64,000 nucleotides of DNA from Planctomycetota bacterium (GCA_015654675.1 JAATGM010000005.1:82855-146854), one strand, 5' to 3'; counted from the first letter of the stretch, positions 50,509-59,856 are shown. Program-made: numbers and translations. The notes: a model not told the origin generated them from the letters alone.

Positions 50509-52875
50509 TCAGGCCAGGTAGCCGAGCGCCTCGTCGTCGTTGGCGTCCATGATGACGCGCAGGGTCCGGCCGGCTGCGACGCTTGGGACGTGTATCACGC
50601 GGATGATGTCGGATAGGGCCTCGGCGCCGCGGACGAATTGCGTGAGCTCCTGGCGTTCGGCGGCGAAGAAGTCGGCATTCCATTGGCAGGCCGGGTCGTC
50701 GGGGTAGAGGGGAAGGTAGAGGATGTTCGCCTCGATCAGATCCTGGAAGAAATGCGTCCCGAATGAGACCTCGGGTACGTAGCCGTCCTTTTCGCGGGCC
50801 ACCTCGATCAACATCTTTGCATGGTTTATGTCGGCGTAGGTCACCGGTACGCCCAGCAGTATGTCATTGCTGCCCCAGCGGCCCGGCCCGATGAGGATGA
50901 ATTTCTTTCCTGCCAGGGCGTGATTGAGCGAACCGACCACGCGGCCGGTTTCCACGCGCTGCTCGCGCGTGGCGAGCCCGTCGTAAGCGTCGGGCGAGAC
51001 GTAGATGACGTACTCGATCTGCTCGACCAGGCCGCTCCGAACATATTTGCTTGCCCGGAAGACGACGTCCTTCACCGGGATCTCGGTTGGGACGCGCTGG
51101 CGGGCGAACTCCAGCGGCTCCGTCTGAGCACGGCATTGAAGAATGTAGAGCTGCTTTCCGTCGTGACCGAACTCGACATCCACGGGGCGGCGATAGGCCT
51201 CTTCGACGCGACGGAGGATTTCCCGCATCGTGGCGGCGAAATCGGTCTCGCGAAGGAGCTTGTCGAAGGTGACGACCATGTCGCGCGGCTCGGCGTTCAC
51301 GAAGGTGCCGGTCGGCATGTAGAGATCGCGATCGCGCTTGATCGAGACGATCTTGTCGAGCATCGGGAAATCGGTGCCCGCGGCCAGCAGCGTTTCAATG
51401 GAAATCGACTCAAACTTATTGGCGGCGAGGTTCAGCACATCAATCGTTCGTTGCGCGTTTCGGATGATCTCGAGCGGCGTCGACTCGGGCCGCAAGGTCG
51501 GCTCGCCGAGGGCGACCATGCGGGGGTATTCATTGCCGACGCGCTCGATGGCGCGCGTACCGAGTCCTAGCACGATCCGCACGAGCCCGTCCTGGCGGCG
51601 GATGCGCGGCGACCAGCGATACTCGTTCCGTGAAAAGGCAACGCCGGCAAATGCCGGTAGAAAATAATTTCCGTGCTGGAATCCCAGAACGCGCTGAATC
51701 AGGACGCCCATGTCCTCCTGGTAGTCGATCAAGTCGTGGGCGCGTCGATACAAGAGCGGATCGGGTCCGAGGGCTGATGCATACACTTCCGCGATCGCGA
51801 CCAGCAGCTCCTTGATTCGCTGCTCCAGCCGGCCCTGATTGGAGACGACCCGCGTTCGCAGATCTCCGCGGGCCTGATTCGGCACAAAGACGCTGGCATA
51901 TTTCCCACTGAAGGCGGTTCCGAAGCGGTCTTCGAGCAAGCTGCTCGACCGCACGATCAACGGGGCGGTTCCGACATTGAGCAGGAGGTGCCGGAGCCGC
52001 TCGACGATGGTTGGCGGGAACTTTCCGCGTCGAAACTTCTGGCGGATGAGCGGGTATTGGGCGCGAATCTCCTCGGGGCTCTTGTATTTCTGGTTTTGAT
52101 ATTCACCCAGCTCGTTCAGCTCGAGGAATTCGTCAATCACGTCGGACCGAAGGAAATATGACTCTGGAATCGCGACGTCGATCGGCGCCTTTGCCACAGA
52201 ACCGCTGCGTACGACGGCCGGAGCGCCGTCGATGGCGACCGTGGGTGTCGACGTCAAAATTTTGTAGGCGAGGAACATGCCGGCGGCCTTGCCGCCGATG
52301 CGTCCGATGCCATGCTCCGGCCCGATGATTCGCTGGATGATCTGGTCGAGATCGCGGATGGTGAGGTAATGCTTGGCGACTCCGATGAATTCGAGCTGGT
52401 CACTCACGAGGTGCCGGATCAGCCCGACGCGGATGCCGATGGCCTCTTCGGGTTCGATCAGACGACTTCCGGCCGGCAGACTGCAGAAGCGTCGCACCCG
52501 GTCGGCCAGGACGCGAAAGGAGATGGACGGGAGACTGACGATGGAGCGCAGGGCCTCGGCTTCCTCTTTCTTCCGGGCCAGGGTGACGGCTTCGTCGATT
52601 TGCTCTTTGGTGAGGTTGGCGACGGCATGTTCGCGGATGAGGCGATTAGAGGTTTCGGTTTCGTTCAACTCCTGTCCGGAAGCGGAAGCGGAAGCGGCGG
52701 AGCAGAGCGCCAGGGTTCGCTCGTAGATCTGGTCGACAGTTACGAAACCGCGGCTGTGCAGTTCATGCAGGAGTTGGCGGAAGATGCGGTTGGCCAATTG
52801 CGGGTGCGCCGCAAGATGCTCGTTCAGGCAGTCGTCGATCGCCGATGAGCCGGCTTCACCCATTACCGCGAACAC
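50509..52875 (-). CDS. PEP/pyruvate-binding domain protein without phosphohistidine domain
   Basis: A 788-residue protein. An N-terminal helical region of about 150 residues precedes a PPDK_N-type (ATP-grasp) domain with IGGKAAGMFLAY, APLIVRSSSLLEDRFGTAFSG and RIVLGLGTRAIERV, as in PEP synthase and pyruvate phosphate dikinase. The mobile phosphohistidine domain and PEP-utilising TIM barrel are absent. Instead a C-terminal domain of about 190 residues ends with GPGRWGSNDILLGVPV and a FGTHFFQDLIE segment. So it can probably bind ATP, but a complete PEP synthase reaction is not expected. Protein length and domains match a family seen in Planctomycetota; role unknown. Confidence 0.75.
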   Translation of the reverse strand: MFAVMGEAGSSAIDDCLNEHLAAHPQLANRIFRQLLHELHSRGFVTVDQIYERTLALCSAASASASGQELNETETSNRLIREHAVANLTKEQIDEAVTLARKKEEAEALRSIVSLPSISFRVLADRVRRFCSLPAGSRLIEPEEAIGIRVGLIRHLVSDQLEFIGVAKHYLTIRDLDQIIQRIIGPEHGIGRIGGKAAGMFLAYKILTSTPTVAIDGAPAVVRSGSVAKAPIDVAIPESYFLRSDVIDEFLELNELGEYQNQKYKSPEEIRAQYPLIRQKFRRGKFPPTIVERLRHLLLNVGTAPLIVRSSSLLEDRFGTAFSGKYASVFVPNQARGDLRTRVVSNQGRLEQRIKELLVAIAEVYASALGPDPLLYRRAHDLIDYQEDMGVLIQRVLGFQHGNYFLPAFAGVAFSRNEYRWSPRIRRQDGLVRIVLGLGTRAIERVGNEYPRMVALGEPTLRPESTPLEIIRNAQRTIDVLNLAANKFESISIETLLAAGTDFPMLDKIVSIKRDRDLYMPTGTFVNAEPRDMVVTFDKLLRETDFAATMREILRRVEEAYRRPVDVEFGHDGKQLYILQCRAQTEPLEFARQRVPTEIPVKDVVFRASKYVRSGLVEQIEYVIYVSPDAYDGLATREQRVETGRVVGSLNHALAGKKFILIGPGRWGSNDILLGVPVTYADINHAKMLIEVAREKDGYVPEVSFGTHFFQDLIEANILYLPLYPDDPACQWNADFFAAERQELTQFVRGAEALSDIIRVIHVPSVAAGRTLRVIMDANDDEALGYLA

Positions 52876-53183
52876 CTTCCCGGCTCCAATCGGAGCAATT
52901 TTGTCAGCATTTTCAGCCGCGATTCGGCAACGTTAGGGCGGCGGCGAAAGCGGGTCAATTGTCGGGGCGTTTGCGACGAGACCGCGACCTCATCGCTGCG
53001 TCTAAGCTAAATGATAACAAATAGTTACGGATTTATTCTTCAGATGCTGATGGTGCGGCGATTCAATGTACGATCGATTGGATCGAGCTTGTGGAATTGC
53101 AGAGGGTCGGCTAGTATGCGGACTCTGAAGTTGCCGAAGCATAAGTACAAGTTTGTCCTAGGAAATCGCTGTCAGGAGGTCCG
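52876..53183 (+). promoter_or_regulatory. Control region of rpsU
   Basis: These 308 bases hold no gene. A promoter is likely: TTGTGG at 53089-53094 and TAGTAT at 53112-53117 with exact 17-nt spacing, ending about 66 bases before the rpsU ATG. An AT-rich patch at about 53010-53050 lies upstream. A strong CAGGAGGT ribosome site stands 6 nt before the start codon. I saw no other structure. Confidence 0.6.
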
Positions 53184-53384
53184 ATGATCAAGGTTCGCCC
53201 ACGTCCCAATGAGCCCATTCAGCAAGTGCTTCGCCGGCTGAAGAAACTTTGCGAACGGGAAGGCGTGTTGCGCGAAATGAAGCGGACCGCCTACTACGAG
53301 AAGCCCTCCGATCGCCGCCGCCGCAACATGCGCAAGGCCAAGCGCCGCCTTCAGAAGATGCTCCAGCTCGAAACACCTGTTTGA
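53184..53384 (+). CDS. rpsU: 30S ribosomal protein S21
   Basis: A 66-residue basic protein. VRPRPNEPIQQVLRRLKKLCEREGVL and MKRTAYYEKPSDRRRRNMRKAK are the conserved S21 parts that bind the 3' end of 16S rRNA. S21 helps translation initiation. The gene is monocistronic here with a good promoter and GGAGG ribosome site, and is not in the usual rpsU-dnaG-rpoD order. A Lys/Arg-rich end is normal. Confidence 0.92.
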   Translation: MIKVRPRPNEPIQQVLRRLKKLCEREGVLREMKRTAYYEKPSDRRRRNMRKAKRRLQKMLQLETPV

Positions 53385-53457
53385 GCGGATCTGTAGCGCT
53401 TTTCCAACACATCACCATATTCAAGTTTTCAACCCAGTAAGGCGGGGCCGGGTCGTA

Positions 53458-55917
53458 CTATTTGCCCGGAATCGGAGTGACTTGGATCGGGTCTCCGCCC
53501 AGAGTGGGGATTCGGTTCAGCACACTAAGACGAACCGCTGAGCTGGTCGTTGTTCCGCATTCATTTGAGACGGTTACGTCGTAGCGGCCGGCATCGGTTG
53601 CGGCGGCCGGCGCGATGGTGAGGGTTGGGGTCGTCGCACCGCTGATATTTCCGCCGTCTGCGAGCGCCACGTTATTGCGTCGCCACTGGAATGCGGTGGC
53701 AGTTTCGTCTGCTGCAACGGTAAACGTCGCACTGCCGCCGGGCTCGACGCCGAAACTTACGGGCTGCTGCGAGATCGTCGGTAGGACCGGGCCCCAGCGA
53801 TTCCAGTAATACGATTGACTTCCACCAACTGAGGTGAAGGACCCGCCGAACACGACCTGATCGCCAAAGATGGTCAGAGCGGCGACGTCCGAATTTGCGC
53901 CGTTACCGAGCGGCAGCCAGTTGGCTCCATTCCAGCGAGCGGCGCGATTTGCAGGTAGACCGTCGGCGGTGAGGAAGTTTCCGCCGGCGAACAGGCCGCC
54001 ACAGTGAGAAGCCAATGCCTTTATCGTGGGGACGCCGGGGCCGCCGAGGCCCGCACCGAGCGGCTGCCAGACGAGCCCATCCCACCGGCCGACGCAGTTG
54101 AGTTGAGCCGAGCCGCTCGTCACGAAGCTTCCGCCGGCGATTAGTTCACCGTTATGAATGGTCAGAGAATAGACCACGCCGTTGAATCCGCTTCCCAATG
54201 CCTGCCAGGCGCTTCCAGTCCATTTCGCGATGCTGTTAGCGGGGACCGATCCCGCAAAACTGAATGATCCGGCAGCGATCAACTCGTCGTTCAGCACGGC
54301 TAAACAATTCACCTGGCCTGAGATACCACCGCCGAGATCCTGCCAGGCAGTGCCGTTCCAGCGTGCGATGTTGGCCACAGATGCGGAACCTGCCGTTGTG
54401 AAAGAACCGGCGGCAATCAGCTCGTCGTGGTAGATAGCGAGGGCTGAAACGGTTCGACCTCCGCCCGTCATTCCCCCGGCCAGTGCTTCCCATCCGGCGC
54501 CGTTCCAGGCTGCGATGTTGTTGACAAGATTTCGATCGGCGTAATCGAACGTACCTCCGGCAATCGGAGTGCCCTGGAACGCGGCCAGCGCTGCGATTCT
54601 CGACTCAACGGCGTTCGCGTTGTACATGCCGATGCCGAGCGTTTCCCAGAAGTCGCCGTGGAGGCGTGCGACCCGGCTTGCTGGATATCCGGCGCTGCTC
54701 GGTACACCGCCTTCGTACAACTCACCATTGTGGACGGTCAGAGCGGCCACTGGAGTGTTCACGCCGGAACCGAGCGCGCGAGCAGTGCCGCCGCTCCAGC
54801 TTGCAATGTTGCTGGCCAAGACGCCGCCAGCGCGTGCAAACTGCCCGGCGGTAATGAGCCGGCCGCCATATTCAGCTGTAGCAAGCACGTTGTAATTCGT
54901 GCCTGTGCCGAGCGCGAGCCAGTTGTTGCCATTCCATTTCGCGACAGCGGGGCTCAGCGATTCGCCGCCCGCAGCGTCGAAGCCGCCGCCGACGATTAGC
55001 TCGCCGTTGTGAACGTTGAGCGAGTAGACCGATCCGAGGACTCCATTGACGGGTTCGCCAAGCGATGACCAGGCGAAACCATTCCATCGAGCGATTGCAT
55101 TGGCGGATATTCCGCCGGCGTGGTCAAATCCTCCGCCGACAATCAGTTCGCCGCCGTAGGTCGCAAAGCAGAAGGCGCCAAAGTTGTTGACGCCGGTGCC
55201 CATTGCCCGCCAGGATCCATTCCATGTCGCGACGCAATTCGCCAACGCCTGTCCCGCGCGAGTAAAGGTTCCGCCGGCGATCAGCTCCCCGTTATAGACT
55301 GTGAGCGCATAGACGGCGTTGTTCATGCCTTGGCCTAGTGATTGCCAGTTGGTACCAGTCCAGCGAACGATGTTGGTTTCAAAATCTCCCCCGGCGATCA
55401 GTTGACCATTAAAAACCGTCAATGCTCGAACCGTCAGAGTCAGCCCCGTGGCAAACGGAATCCAGTTTGAGCCGTTCCAAGTTGCGACCCGCAAGGCCTG
55501 AGATCCGCCGGCCGTCGTAAAATCTCCGCCGGCGACGAGCATGCCGTTATACACCGTCAGGGCGCGGACCGAGTTATTCAGTCCGCTCCCAAGCGGCTGC
55601 CATTCGCTGCCGTTCCATGCGGCAATCCGATTGGCAGCAGATGTGCCGGCACGGCTAAAGCTTCCGGCCGCGATTAGCAATGGTGGTTGTGGCCCTGCCC
55701 CATCAGGATCCCAGGTCGTCATCGCGTTTACCGGGCCGTCGAGTCCGGGTAGCGAGTACGCGGCTCCGCTCTTCCAGTTTTGTTCGCATTCGCCGCGGGT
55801 CGCAGCGGTTGGGCTGAGCAGGGCCAGAGTCAGGGCGACGGCCGCAGCCCACGGGGAGCGCGGCCGAATCGACTGGTCGAAATAGTTCGTGTCCGTCGAG
55901 TTGGAGTTAGCGCGCAT
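53458..55917 (-). CDS. Exported propeller-repeat protein with C-terminal Ig-like domain
   Basis: An 819-residue secreted protein. Residues about 22-42 form the signal (AAVALTLALLSPTAATRG). From about 60 to 720 the chain is a string of some 14-15 units of about 45 residues of the form ALTVYNGELIAGGxFTxAG...ANxVAxWNGxxWxxLGxGxN, which should fold as one or more beta-propellers. The last 90 residues form an Ig-like domain (PTISQQPVSFGVEPGGSATFTV, then DAGRYDVTVSNECG). ATG 55917 has GAAGGAG just upstream. No catalytic residues are seen. Likely surface binding or structural role. Confidence 0.85.
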   Translation of the reverse strand: MRANSNSTDTNYFDQSIRPRSPWAAAVALTLALLSPTAATRGECEQNWKSGAAYSLPGLDGPVNAMTTWDPDGAGPQPPLLIAAGSFSRAGTSAANRIAAWNGSEWQPLGSGLNNSVRALTVYNGMLVAGGDFTTAGGSQALRVATWNGSNWIPFATGLTLTVRALTVFNGQLIAGGDFETNIVRWTGTNWQSLGQGMNNAVYALTVYNGELIAGGTFTRAGQALANCVATWNGSWRAMGTGVNNFGAFCFATYGGELIVGGGFDHAGGISANAIARWNGFAWSSLGEPVNGVLGSVYSLNVHNGELIVGGGFDAAGGESLSPAVAKWNGNNWLALGTGTNYNVLATAEYGGRLITAGQFARAGGVLASNIASWSGGTARALGSGVNTPVAALTVHNGELYEGGVPSSAGYPASRVARLHGDFWETLGIGMYNANAVESRIAALAAFQGTPIAGGTFDYADRNLVNNIAAWNGAGWEALAGGMTGGGRTVSALAIYHDELIAAGSFTTAGSASVANIARWNGTAWQDLGGGISGQVNCLAVLNDELIAAGSFSFAGSVPANSIAKWTGSAWQALGSGFNGVVYSLTIHNGELIAGGSFVTSGSAQLNCVGRWDGLVWQPLGAGLGGPGVPTIKALASHCGGLFAGGNFLTADGLPANRAARWNGANWLPLGNGANSDVAALTIFGDQVVFGGSFTSVGGSQSYYWNRWGPVLPTISQQPVSFGVEPGGSATFTVAADETATAFQWRRNNVALADGGNISGATTPTLTIAPAAATDAGRYDVTVSNECGTTTSSAVRLSVLNRIPTLGGDPIQVTPIPGK
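53800..55700 (-). repeat. Tandem ~135-bp coding repeats of the propeller gene
   Basis: About fourteen tandem units, each about 135 bp (45 codons), lie in frame within the propeller gene. They share words coding for VYNGELIAGGxF and ARWNGxxWxxLG. The copies are diverged and not identical, so they probably arose by older duplications. Confidence 0.75.
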
Positions 55918-56078
55918 TTTGCTCCTTCGCTGACTTAAATGAGGCGTCAATCGAGCTCGTTTGCGCGTTTGGAAGCGTGGCTCGGGTGAATTCAAGCGGA
56001 GTGCAGGGTGCGCGCTCTCGAGCCCGAGAATCAAATGATATTGAAAACTGTCGCGCGTTTCAAGGCACTGCGCGCTGT

Positions 56079-56738
56079 TCAGGACCGCGCGTCGGCGAAC
56101 TCACGGTGCGTGAGCTTCGATCGGGGCCGCCGGCAGCAATAGACGCCGCCAGGCGGAATGTTTCGCCAGACCATCCGAAAGTTCACCTGTTCGAATAATC
56201 GTTTGTAAAACCTTCGGTAAAGGAGTGGAACGACTGTCAATTGCAGAAACACCCCTTCGGGATCAAGACTTCGCTCGGCCCACTTTACGAGGCGAACGAT
56301 TCCACGTTTTGAAAACGCGGGCGTGGGCAAGCAGCTCACCACGTATTTGACCCGATGCACCCCGAAATTTGCGAGTGGTTCGGCTAGTCGCGTGGCATCG
56401 GCCTGTAAGACGGTCTGCGTCGGAAAGCGCCGACGTAGGATCTCGACAAAGTCCGTGTCGTTTTCAACCGCGATGAAGCGATTGTGCGGCCGCAGCCGCT
56501 CGACGATGTATTCGGTCACGGCGCCGGTGCCGGCACCTAACTCGAGGATGACGCCCGGGCGAGAAAAATCCACCTCTTCCAGCATCTTCATTGCCATTGT
56601 TCGGCTGGACGGCACCGCGGACGACATCATGCGACCGCGCTCGATGAATTTACGAAGAAAAAGCGCGTAGTCGCTCGCCTCGCTCGGCTGCGAAATGTCA
56701 GTCTCGGTTACGCGAGCCGAAGAGGGATGTTGCGACAC
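56079..56738 (-). CDS. PmtA-like class I SAM methyltransferase
   Basis: A 219-residue class I methyltransferase. ALFLRKFIERGRMMSSAVPSSR (about 25-46) closely resembles the membrane-binding N-terminal helix of phospholipid N-methyltransferase PmtA. ILELGAGTGAVTEYI is the SAM motif I and FIAVENDTDFVEIL motif II, with DATRL for motif III. It may methylate phosphatidylethanolamine toward phosphatidylcholine or a similar lipid, though rRNA adenine methyltransferases share the fold. It lies on its own; a hairpin at 56757-56789 stands upstream of its start. Confidence 0.75.
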   Translation of the reverse strand: MSQHPSSARVTETDISQPSEASDYALFLRKFIERGRMMSSAVPSSRTMAMKMLEEVDFSRPGVILELGAGTGAVTEYIVERLRPHNRFIAVENDTDFVEILRRRFPTQTVLQADATRLAEPLANFGVHRVKYVVSCLPTPAFSKRGIVRLVKWAERSLDPEGVFLQLTVVPLLYRRFYKRLFEQVNFRMVWRNIPPGGVYCCRRPRSKLTHREFADARS

Positions 56739-56756
56739 GTCGTTCCTCTCTCTCAG

Positions 56757-56789
56757 CGGACCGGCCCTATCTCGAGGGCGGGCGGTCCG
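56757..56789. other. Stem-loop between methyltransferase and membrane protein genes
   Basis: CGGACCG (56757-56763) pairs with CGGTCCG (56783-56789), with a further inner GCCC/GGGC stem. No T-tract follows on either strand. It lies after the end of the 56915-58753 gene and before the start of the methyltransferase gene on the same strand, so it could end the first transcript or lie in the leader of the second. Confidence 0.5.
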
Positions 56790-56914
56790 GTATGCGCGGG
56801 CGAAATAGTCTTCTCGGCTGGTGATGCCGCCGCGTCAGGTCGCGCCTGCCTGATCGCGAGAAAGGATGATAGCTTCGTCAACTGCCTCGCGCCAAGAGTC
56901 GTCCGAGACTGCAT

Positions 56915-58753
56915 TTATCGTCCCACGGCTGGCCGCCGCCAGGGACGATTTCGTTGGTAAGCCGCCCGTTTCGACTGTAGCTGATCAACCATGGCCCGAT
57001 CGCCGGTCTGTTCGGCGATTCGAACAGCGCGATCCGCGAATGCCGTGGCCTGGTCGAACCGGCCGGCCTCGGCGCAAGCCGCGCCGCGAAGGTCGAGGAC
57101 GCCGGGCCGTTCTTCGCCGACGATTTGACTCAGTCGCTCAGCCAATTCGATCGCTTGATTGGCGTTGCGGACTTCGTCGCAGGGGCTAGCCGCCCGGAGC
57201 CACGCCAGTTCGGTCAGATCGAAGACGTTTTTTGGGTCTTTGGACAGCGTTTCGGCATGCAATTGGGCCCGCGCGGCGTCAGACTTGCAGACATAGCCCA
57301 TCCGCCACATGGCGTCGGCAACCATCAGTCGTCGCGCGTAGTCGAGATGTAACCCGATGAACACCTGGCCCGTAACGGTCACCGCAACCACAGCCGCGCC
57401 GAGCCAACGGGCCGGAAGAATTATCCAGCTAGCGACGCCAAGCATGAGTGATGCAAAGGGCAGCATCGCGGCGGGCGGCGCGCTGGAATCCCAAATCGCT
57501 CCATTTACGCAGCCGGCGCGGAGCAGGGGAATCGCCATGTCGTACGGCGGATCGTGGAACGTGGGAGCGCAGTCGGGGAAGGTCACGGCGATCAGCGCGA
57601 CCTGCAGGATGCCGAGGGCCGCTCCGGCCCTGAATGCAATCCGCGTGGCACGCGCGTTTGCCGGCCGGATTGCCGCCGCCACGCCGACCAGAAGTAGTGG
57701 GATGGTCGGTGTGAGGTATCGGGCCGAAACCGACCAACCGCCGCGCCAGTCCACCAGCGTTGCTGCGAAGAGAGCTGTCGTGATGAATGTTGCGGCACAC
57801 GCCAGCGCGCAGCCGCGCTCGGAGGGGCTATTTCGCATCCGCCACCAGCCGAGCGGCGCGAGCAGCAGGAACGGTGAAAGCACAGCAATTCCGTGCGGTG
57901 GGAGCACGGTCAATCCCAGCAGGCCTTCCAACCGCGGCGGATACATGCCAAACCAGCCGCGATCAATCAGCGGTCGATACTCCGCGGCAGCGTGGCTCAA
58001 GTAACTGAATCGAACCGGCGAGCCAAAACAGAGCTGATTGTAAATCATCCACAGAGCTGCCACGGGCATCGCCGCAACCAGTAGCGCCGCTGTCCCGCGC
58101 CACCGCGCGCCGTTCCGAATCGTGATTGCGAAGACCAACAGCACCAACACCGCCGGTGCGGTGATGTAGTCAATGCTGAACGCCAGCGCCAGCAGAAGCC
58201 CGCATCGAGCCGCTTGCCCGAATGACCGCCCGCTTGCTGCCCGATACGCAAGAAAAAGCAGCATCCCCGCCAGCGCGTGCGAAAAAAGCTGCGTCGCGTA
58301 GATGAAGAAGTTGGTCCCCAGCGCTCCGGCCATGACCACGGCCAGCCCCAGCCGCCGATCGCCTGCCAGCTCGATCCAATATCCGCGAGTTAGATACCAA
58401 AACAACACGGCCGGTAACGAAACACCCAGGATCCGCAGCCAGATCGCCATCCCCCGCGCATCGGCTCCCGTTGCGACCGTGTGCCGCAGCAGCCACGCAA
58501 GCGGGGCCAGCATGACCGAGTACCCCGGCGGCTTGTCGCTGAACGTCCGGTCAGCATGCGCTGCGACGTCCTGCACAGGGCCATAACGGGCGATGCAATC
58601 GTCGATCGCGAGGGTGTGATGATCGACGATGGCGAGCGTGAGATAGACGCGCGAATGGACATTAGGATTCGCGAACGCCCGAAACTCGTTGAGGAGATAG
58701 AAGTGGCTCCCCAGCAGCACGAATAACAGCCAGAGATCGCGCCGCTTCTCCAC
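56915..58753 (-). CDS. Polytopic GT-C-like membrane protein with C-terminal TPR-like tail
   Basis: A 612-residue protein. About ten hydrophobic helices occupy residues 1-480. VDHHTLAIDDCIARYGP near residues 43-59 contains acidic residues in the first large loop, as in lipid-carrier-dependent GT-C glycosyltransferases and PMT-like proteins, and SDKPPGYSVMLAPLAWLL is another recognisable stretch. The last 110 residues form helical TPR-like repeats (FDLTELAWLRAAS, AACAEAGRFDQATAFADRAV). It may transfer a sugar from a polyprenyl donor on the outer face. It is 9 bp from the LpxL-like gene and probably in an operon with it. Confidence 0.7.
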   Translation of the reverse strand: MEKRRDLWLLFVLLGSHFYLLNEFRAFANPNVHSRVYLTLAIVDHHTLAIDDCIARYGPVQDVAAHADRTFSDKPPGYSVMLAPLAWLLRHTVATGADARGMAIWLRILGVSLPAVLFWYLTRGYWIELAGDRRLGLAVVMAGALGTNFFIYATQLFSHALAGMLLFLAYRAASGRSFGQAARCGLLLALAFSIDYITAPAVLVLLVFAITIRNGARWRGTAALLVAAMPVAALWMIYNQLCFGSPVRFSYLSHAAAEYRPLIDRGWFGMYPPRLEGLLGLTVLPPHGIAVLSPFLLLAPLGWWRMRNSPSERGCALACAATFITTALFAATLVDWRGGWSVSARYLTPTIPLLLVGVAAAIRPANARATRIAFRAGAALGILQVALIAVTFPDCAPTFHDPPYDMAIPLLRAGCVNGAIWDSSAPPAAMLPFASLMLGVASWIILPARWLGAAVVAVTVTGQVFIGLHLDYARRLMVADAMWRMGYVCKSDAARAQLHAETLSKDPKNVFDLTELAWLRAASPCDEVRNANQAIELAERLSQIVGEERPGVLDLRGAACAEAGRFDQATAFADRAVRIAEQTGDRAMVDQLQSKRAAYQRNRPWRRPAVGR

Positions 58754-58762
58754 GAAGAGTCG

Positions 58763-59746
58763 TCAGATCTTCATCAGGTGATCGGGGTGCTGCCGCGCGT
58801 GCCGTTCGATGTTGTCCGCGTACTTCTGCATGACTCGTGCAACGATCTCCGGCTCATCCTTGGCTTGATCCGGGTCGATCAACGGGGCCGAGAGTTCCCA
58901 ACGGTAATAGTAGTTTTTCCGGGAGATGACGAATCCCTGCATGATGGGCGCGCCGCAGCGCATCGCGATCTGGAGTGTACCGGTCAGGAATTCGCGCTGC
59001 TGACCGAAGATGGTCACGGGACAGGTCTTGAGCCGCTCGCCGCGGAATCGCTCGATATCGAGCGCAGTGCAGAGGATGCCGTTGCCCTTGAACTCGAGAT
59101 AGAGTTCGCGCGGGAATTTGTTGTCGGCGTAATAGACGCGGACGGCGGAGGCCTCGGGGAAGGTCGCAAGGAACTTTTGCTGGATGTATTGGCGTAGGGG
59201 GGCTTCCTTCGGGTCGCGAACGCCGGAGACGCGATAGCCCAGCAGGGCGAGCATGAACCCCGCAACGTGGTGCGAGCCGTAGTGCGCCAGCATGATGTAG
59301 GCGCCTTTGCCGTTCGCCAGGGCGGTGTCGAGGTTTTCCTTTCCGTGCCAGCGAATGCGGCTGAGGAGTTTTTGCCGGGGAACCTTATCGAGGATGAGGT
59401 AGAGCATTTTGTCGCAACGGATGCGACAGAAATATCGCCATGTGAACAATCGACTCTGCCGGACGGTGAGCCCTTCGGGGAATATCTGCGAGAGCTTGGC
59501 GCGCACGCGGCGACGACGGTTGTAATCAAAGAGGTATTCGAAGGTCCCGAAGAATTGCCCGAGCATGTAGAGCCCGGACAGAGAAAAGCAGCGTGCCCAG
59601 GCCGTGAGCAGCGCGCGGACCAACTCGAACTTCGCCCGGCTCAGCAAGGACAACGGCCGGTCGACCCCCGGGTCGGCTCGCTCCCCTTCGCCGACGCCCC
59701 GCGCCGCTTCGGCAGGAATCTGACTCATCACGTCCGTCCTGGACAT
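58763..59746 (-). CDS. LpxL/HtrB-like acyltransferase
   Basis: A 327-residue member of the lipid A acyltransferase superfamily. GKGAYIMLAHYGSHHVAGFM holds the His of the H-x4-D/E pair, but the fifth residue is His instead of an acidic one. ILCTALDIERFRGERLKTC and GAPIMQGFVISRKNYYY match the second half of family members. An N-terminal amphipathic/hydrophobic stretch (about 38-70) probably binds the membrane. It is the second such enzyme in this window (the other is at 8384-9415). It precedes the GT-C-like gene by 9 bp. Met1 or Met7 may be the start. Confidence 0.78.
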   Translation of the reverse strand: MSRTDVMSQIPAEAARGVGEGERADPGVDRPLSLLSRAKFELVRALLTAWARCFSLSGLYMLGQFFGTFEYLFDYNRRRRVRAKLSQIFPEGLTVRQSRLFTWRYFCRIRCDKMLYLILDKVPRQKLLSRIRWHGKENLDTALANGKGAYIMLAHYGSHHVAGFMLALLGYRVSGVRDPKEAPLRQYIQQKFLATFPEASAVRVYYADNKFPRELYLEFKGNGILCTALDIERFRGERLKTCPVTIFGQQREFLTGTLQIAMRCGAPIMQGFVISRKNYYYRWELSAPLIDPDQAKDEPEIVARVMQKYADNIERHARQHPDHLMKI

Positions 59747-59820
59747 CGAATGCGGGAGTATAACCCCCGCCGATGAATCGATCTACCATCGCCCGGAACC
59801 AGGCCCTGTCGGGAATCGAT

Positions 59821-59856
59821 ACGGGCGACGTCGGAGTTGAATCCGGCGTCGCCCGT
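59821..59856. other. Perfect 15-bp hairpin downstream of the exported coiled-coil gene
   Basis: Bases 59821-59835 pair with 59842-59856 over 15 positions (one G-U), with a GTTGAA loop. No T-tract adjoins it. It lies after the minus-strand gene that ends at 59905, and upstream of the acyltransferase start at 59746, so it may end the sigma operon transcript. Confidence 0.65.

Noticed and set aside
52312..52848. Frame antisense to the PEP/pyruvate-binding gene as a separate gene
   Set aside because: Composition follows the opposite strand and there is no ribosome site or recognisable domain.
53800..55700. Tandem repeats as a CRISPR array
   Set aside because: Units are about 135 bp, in frame, diverged and coding; there are no short identical repeats with unique spacers.
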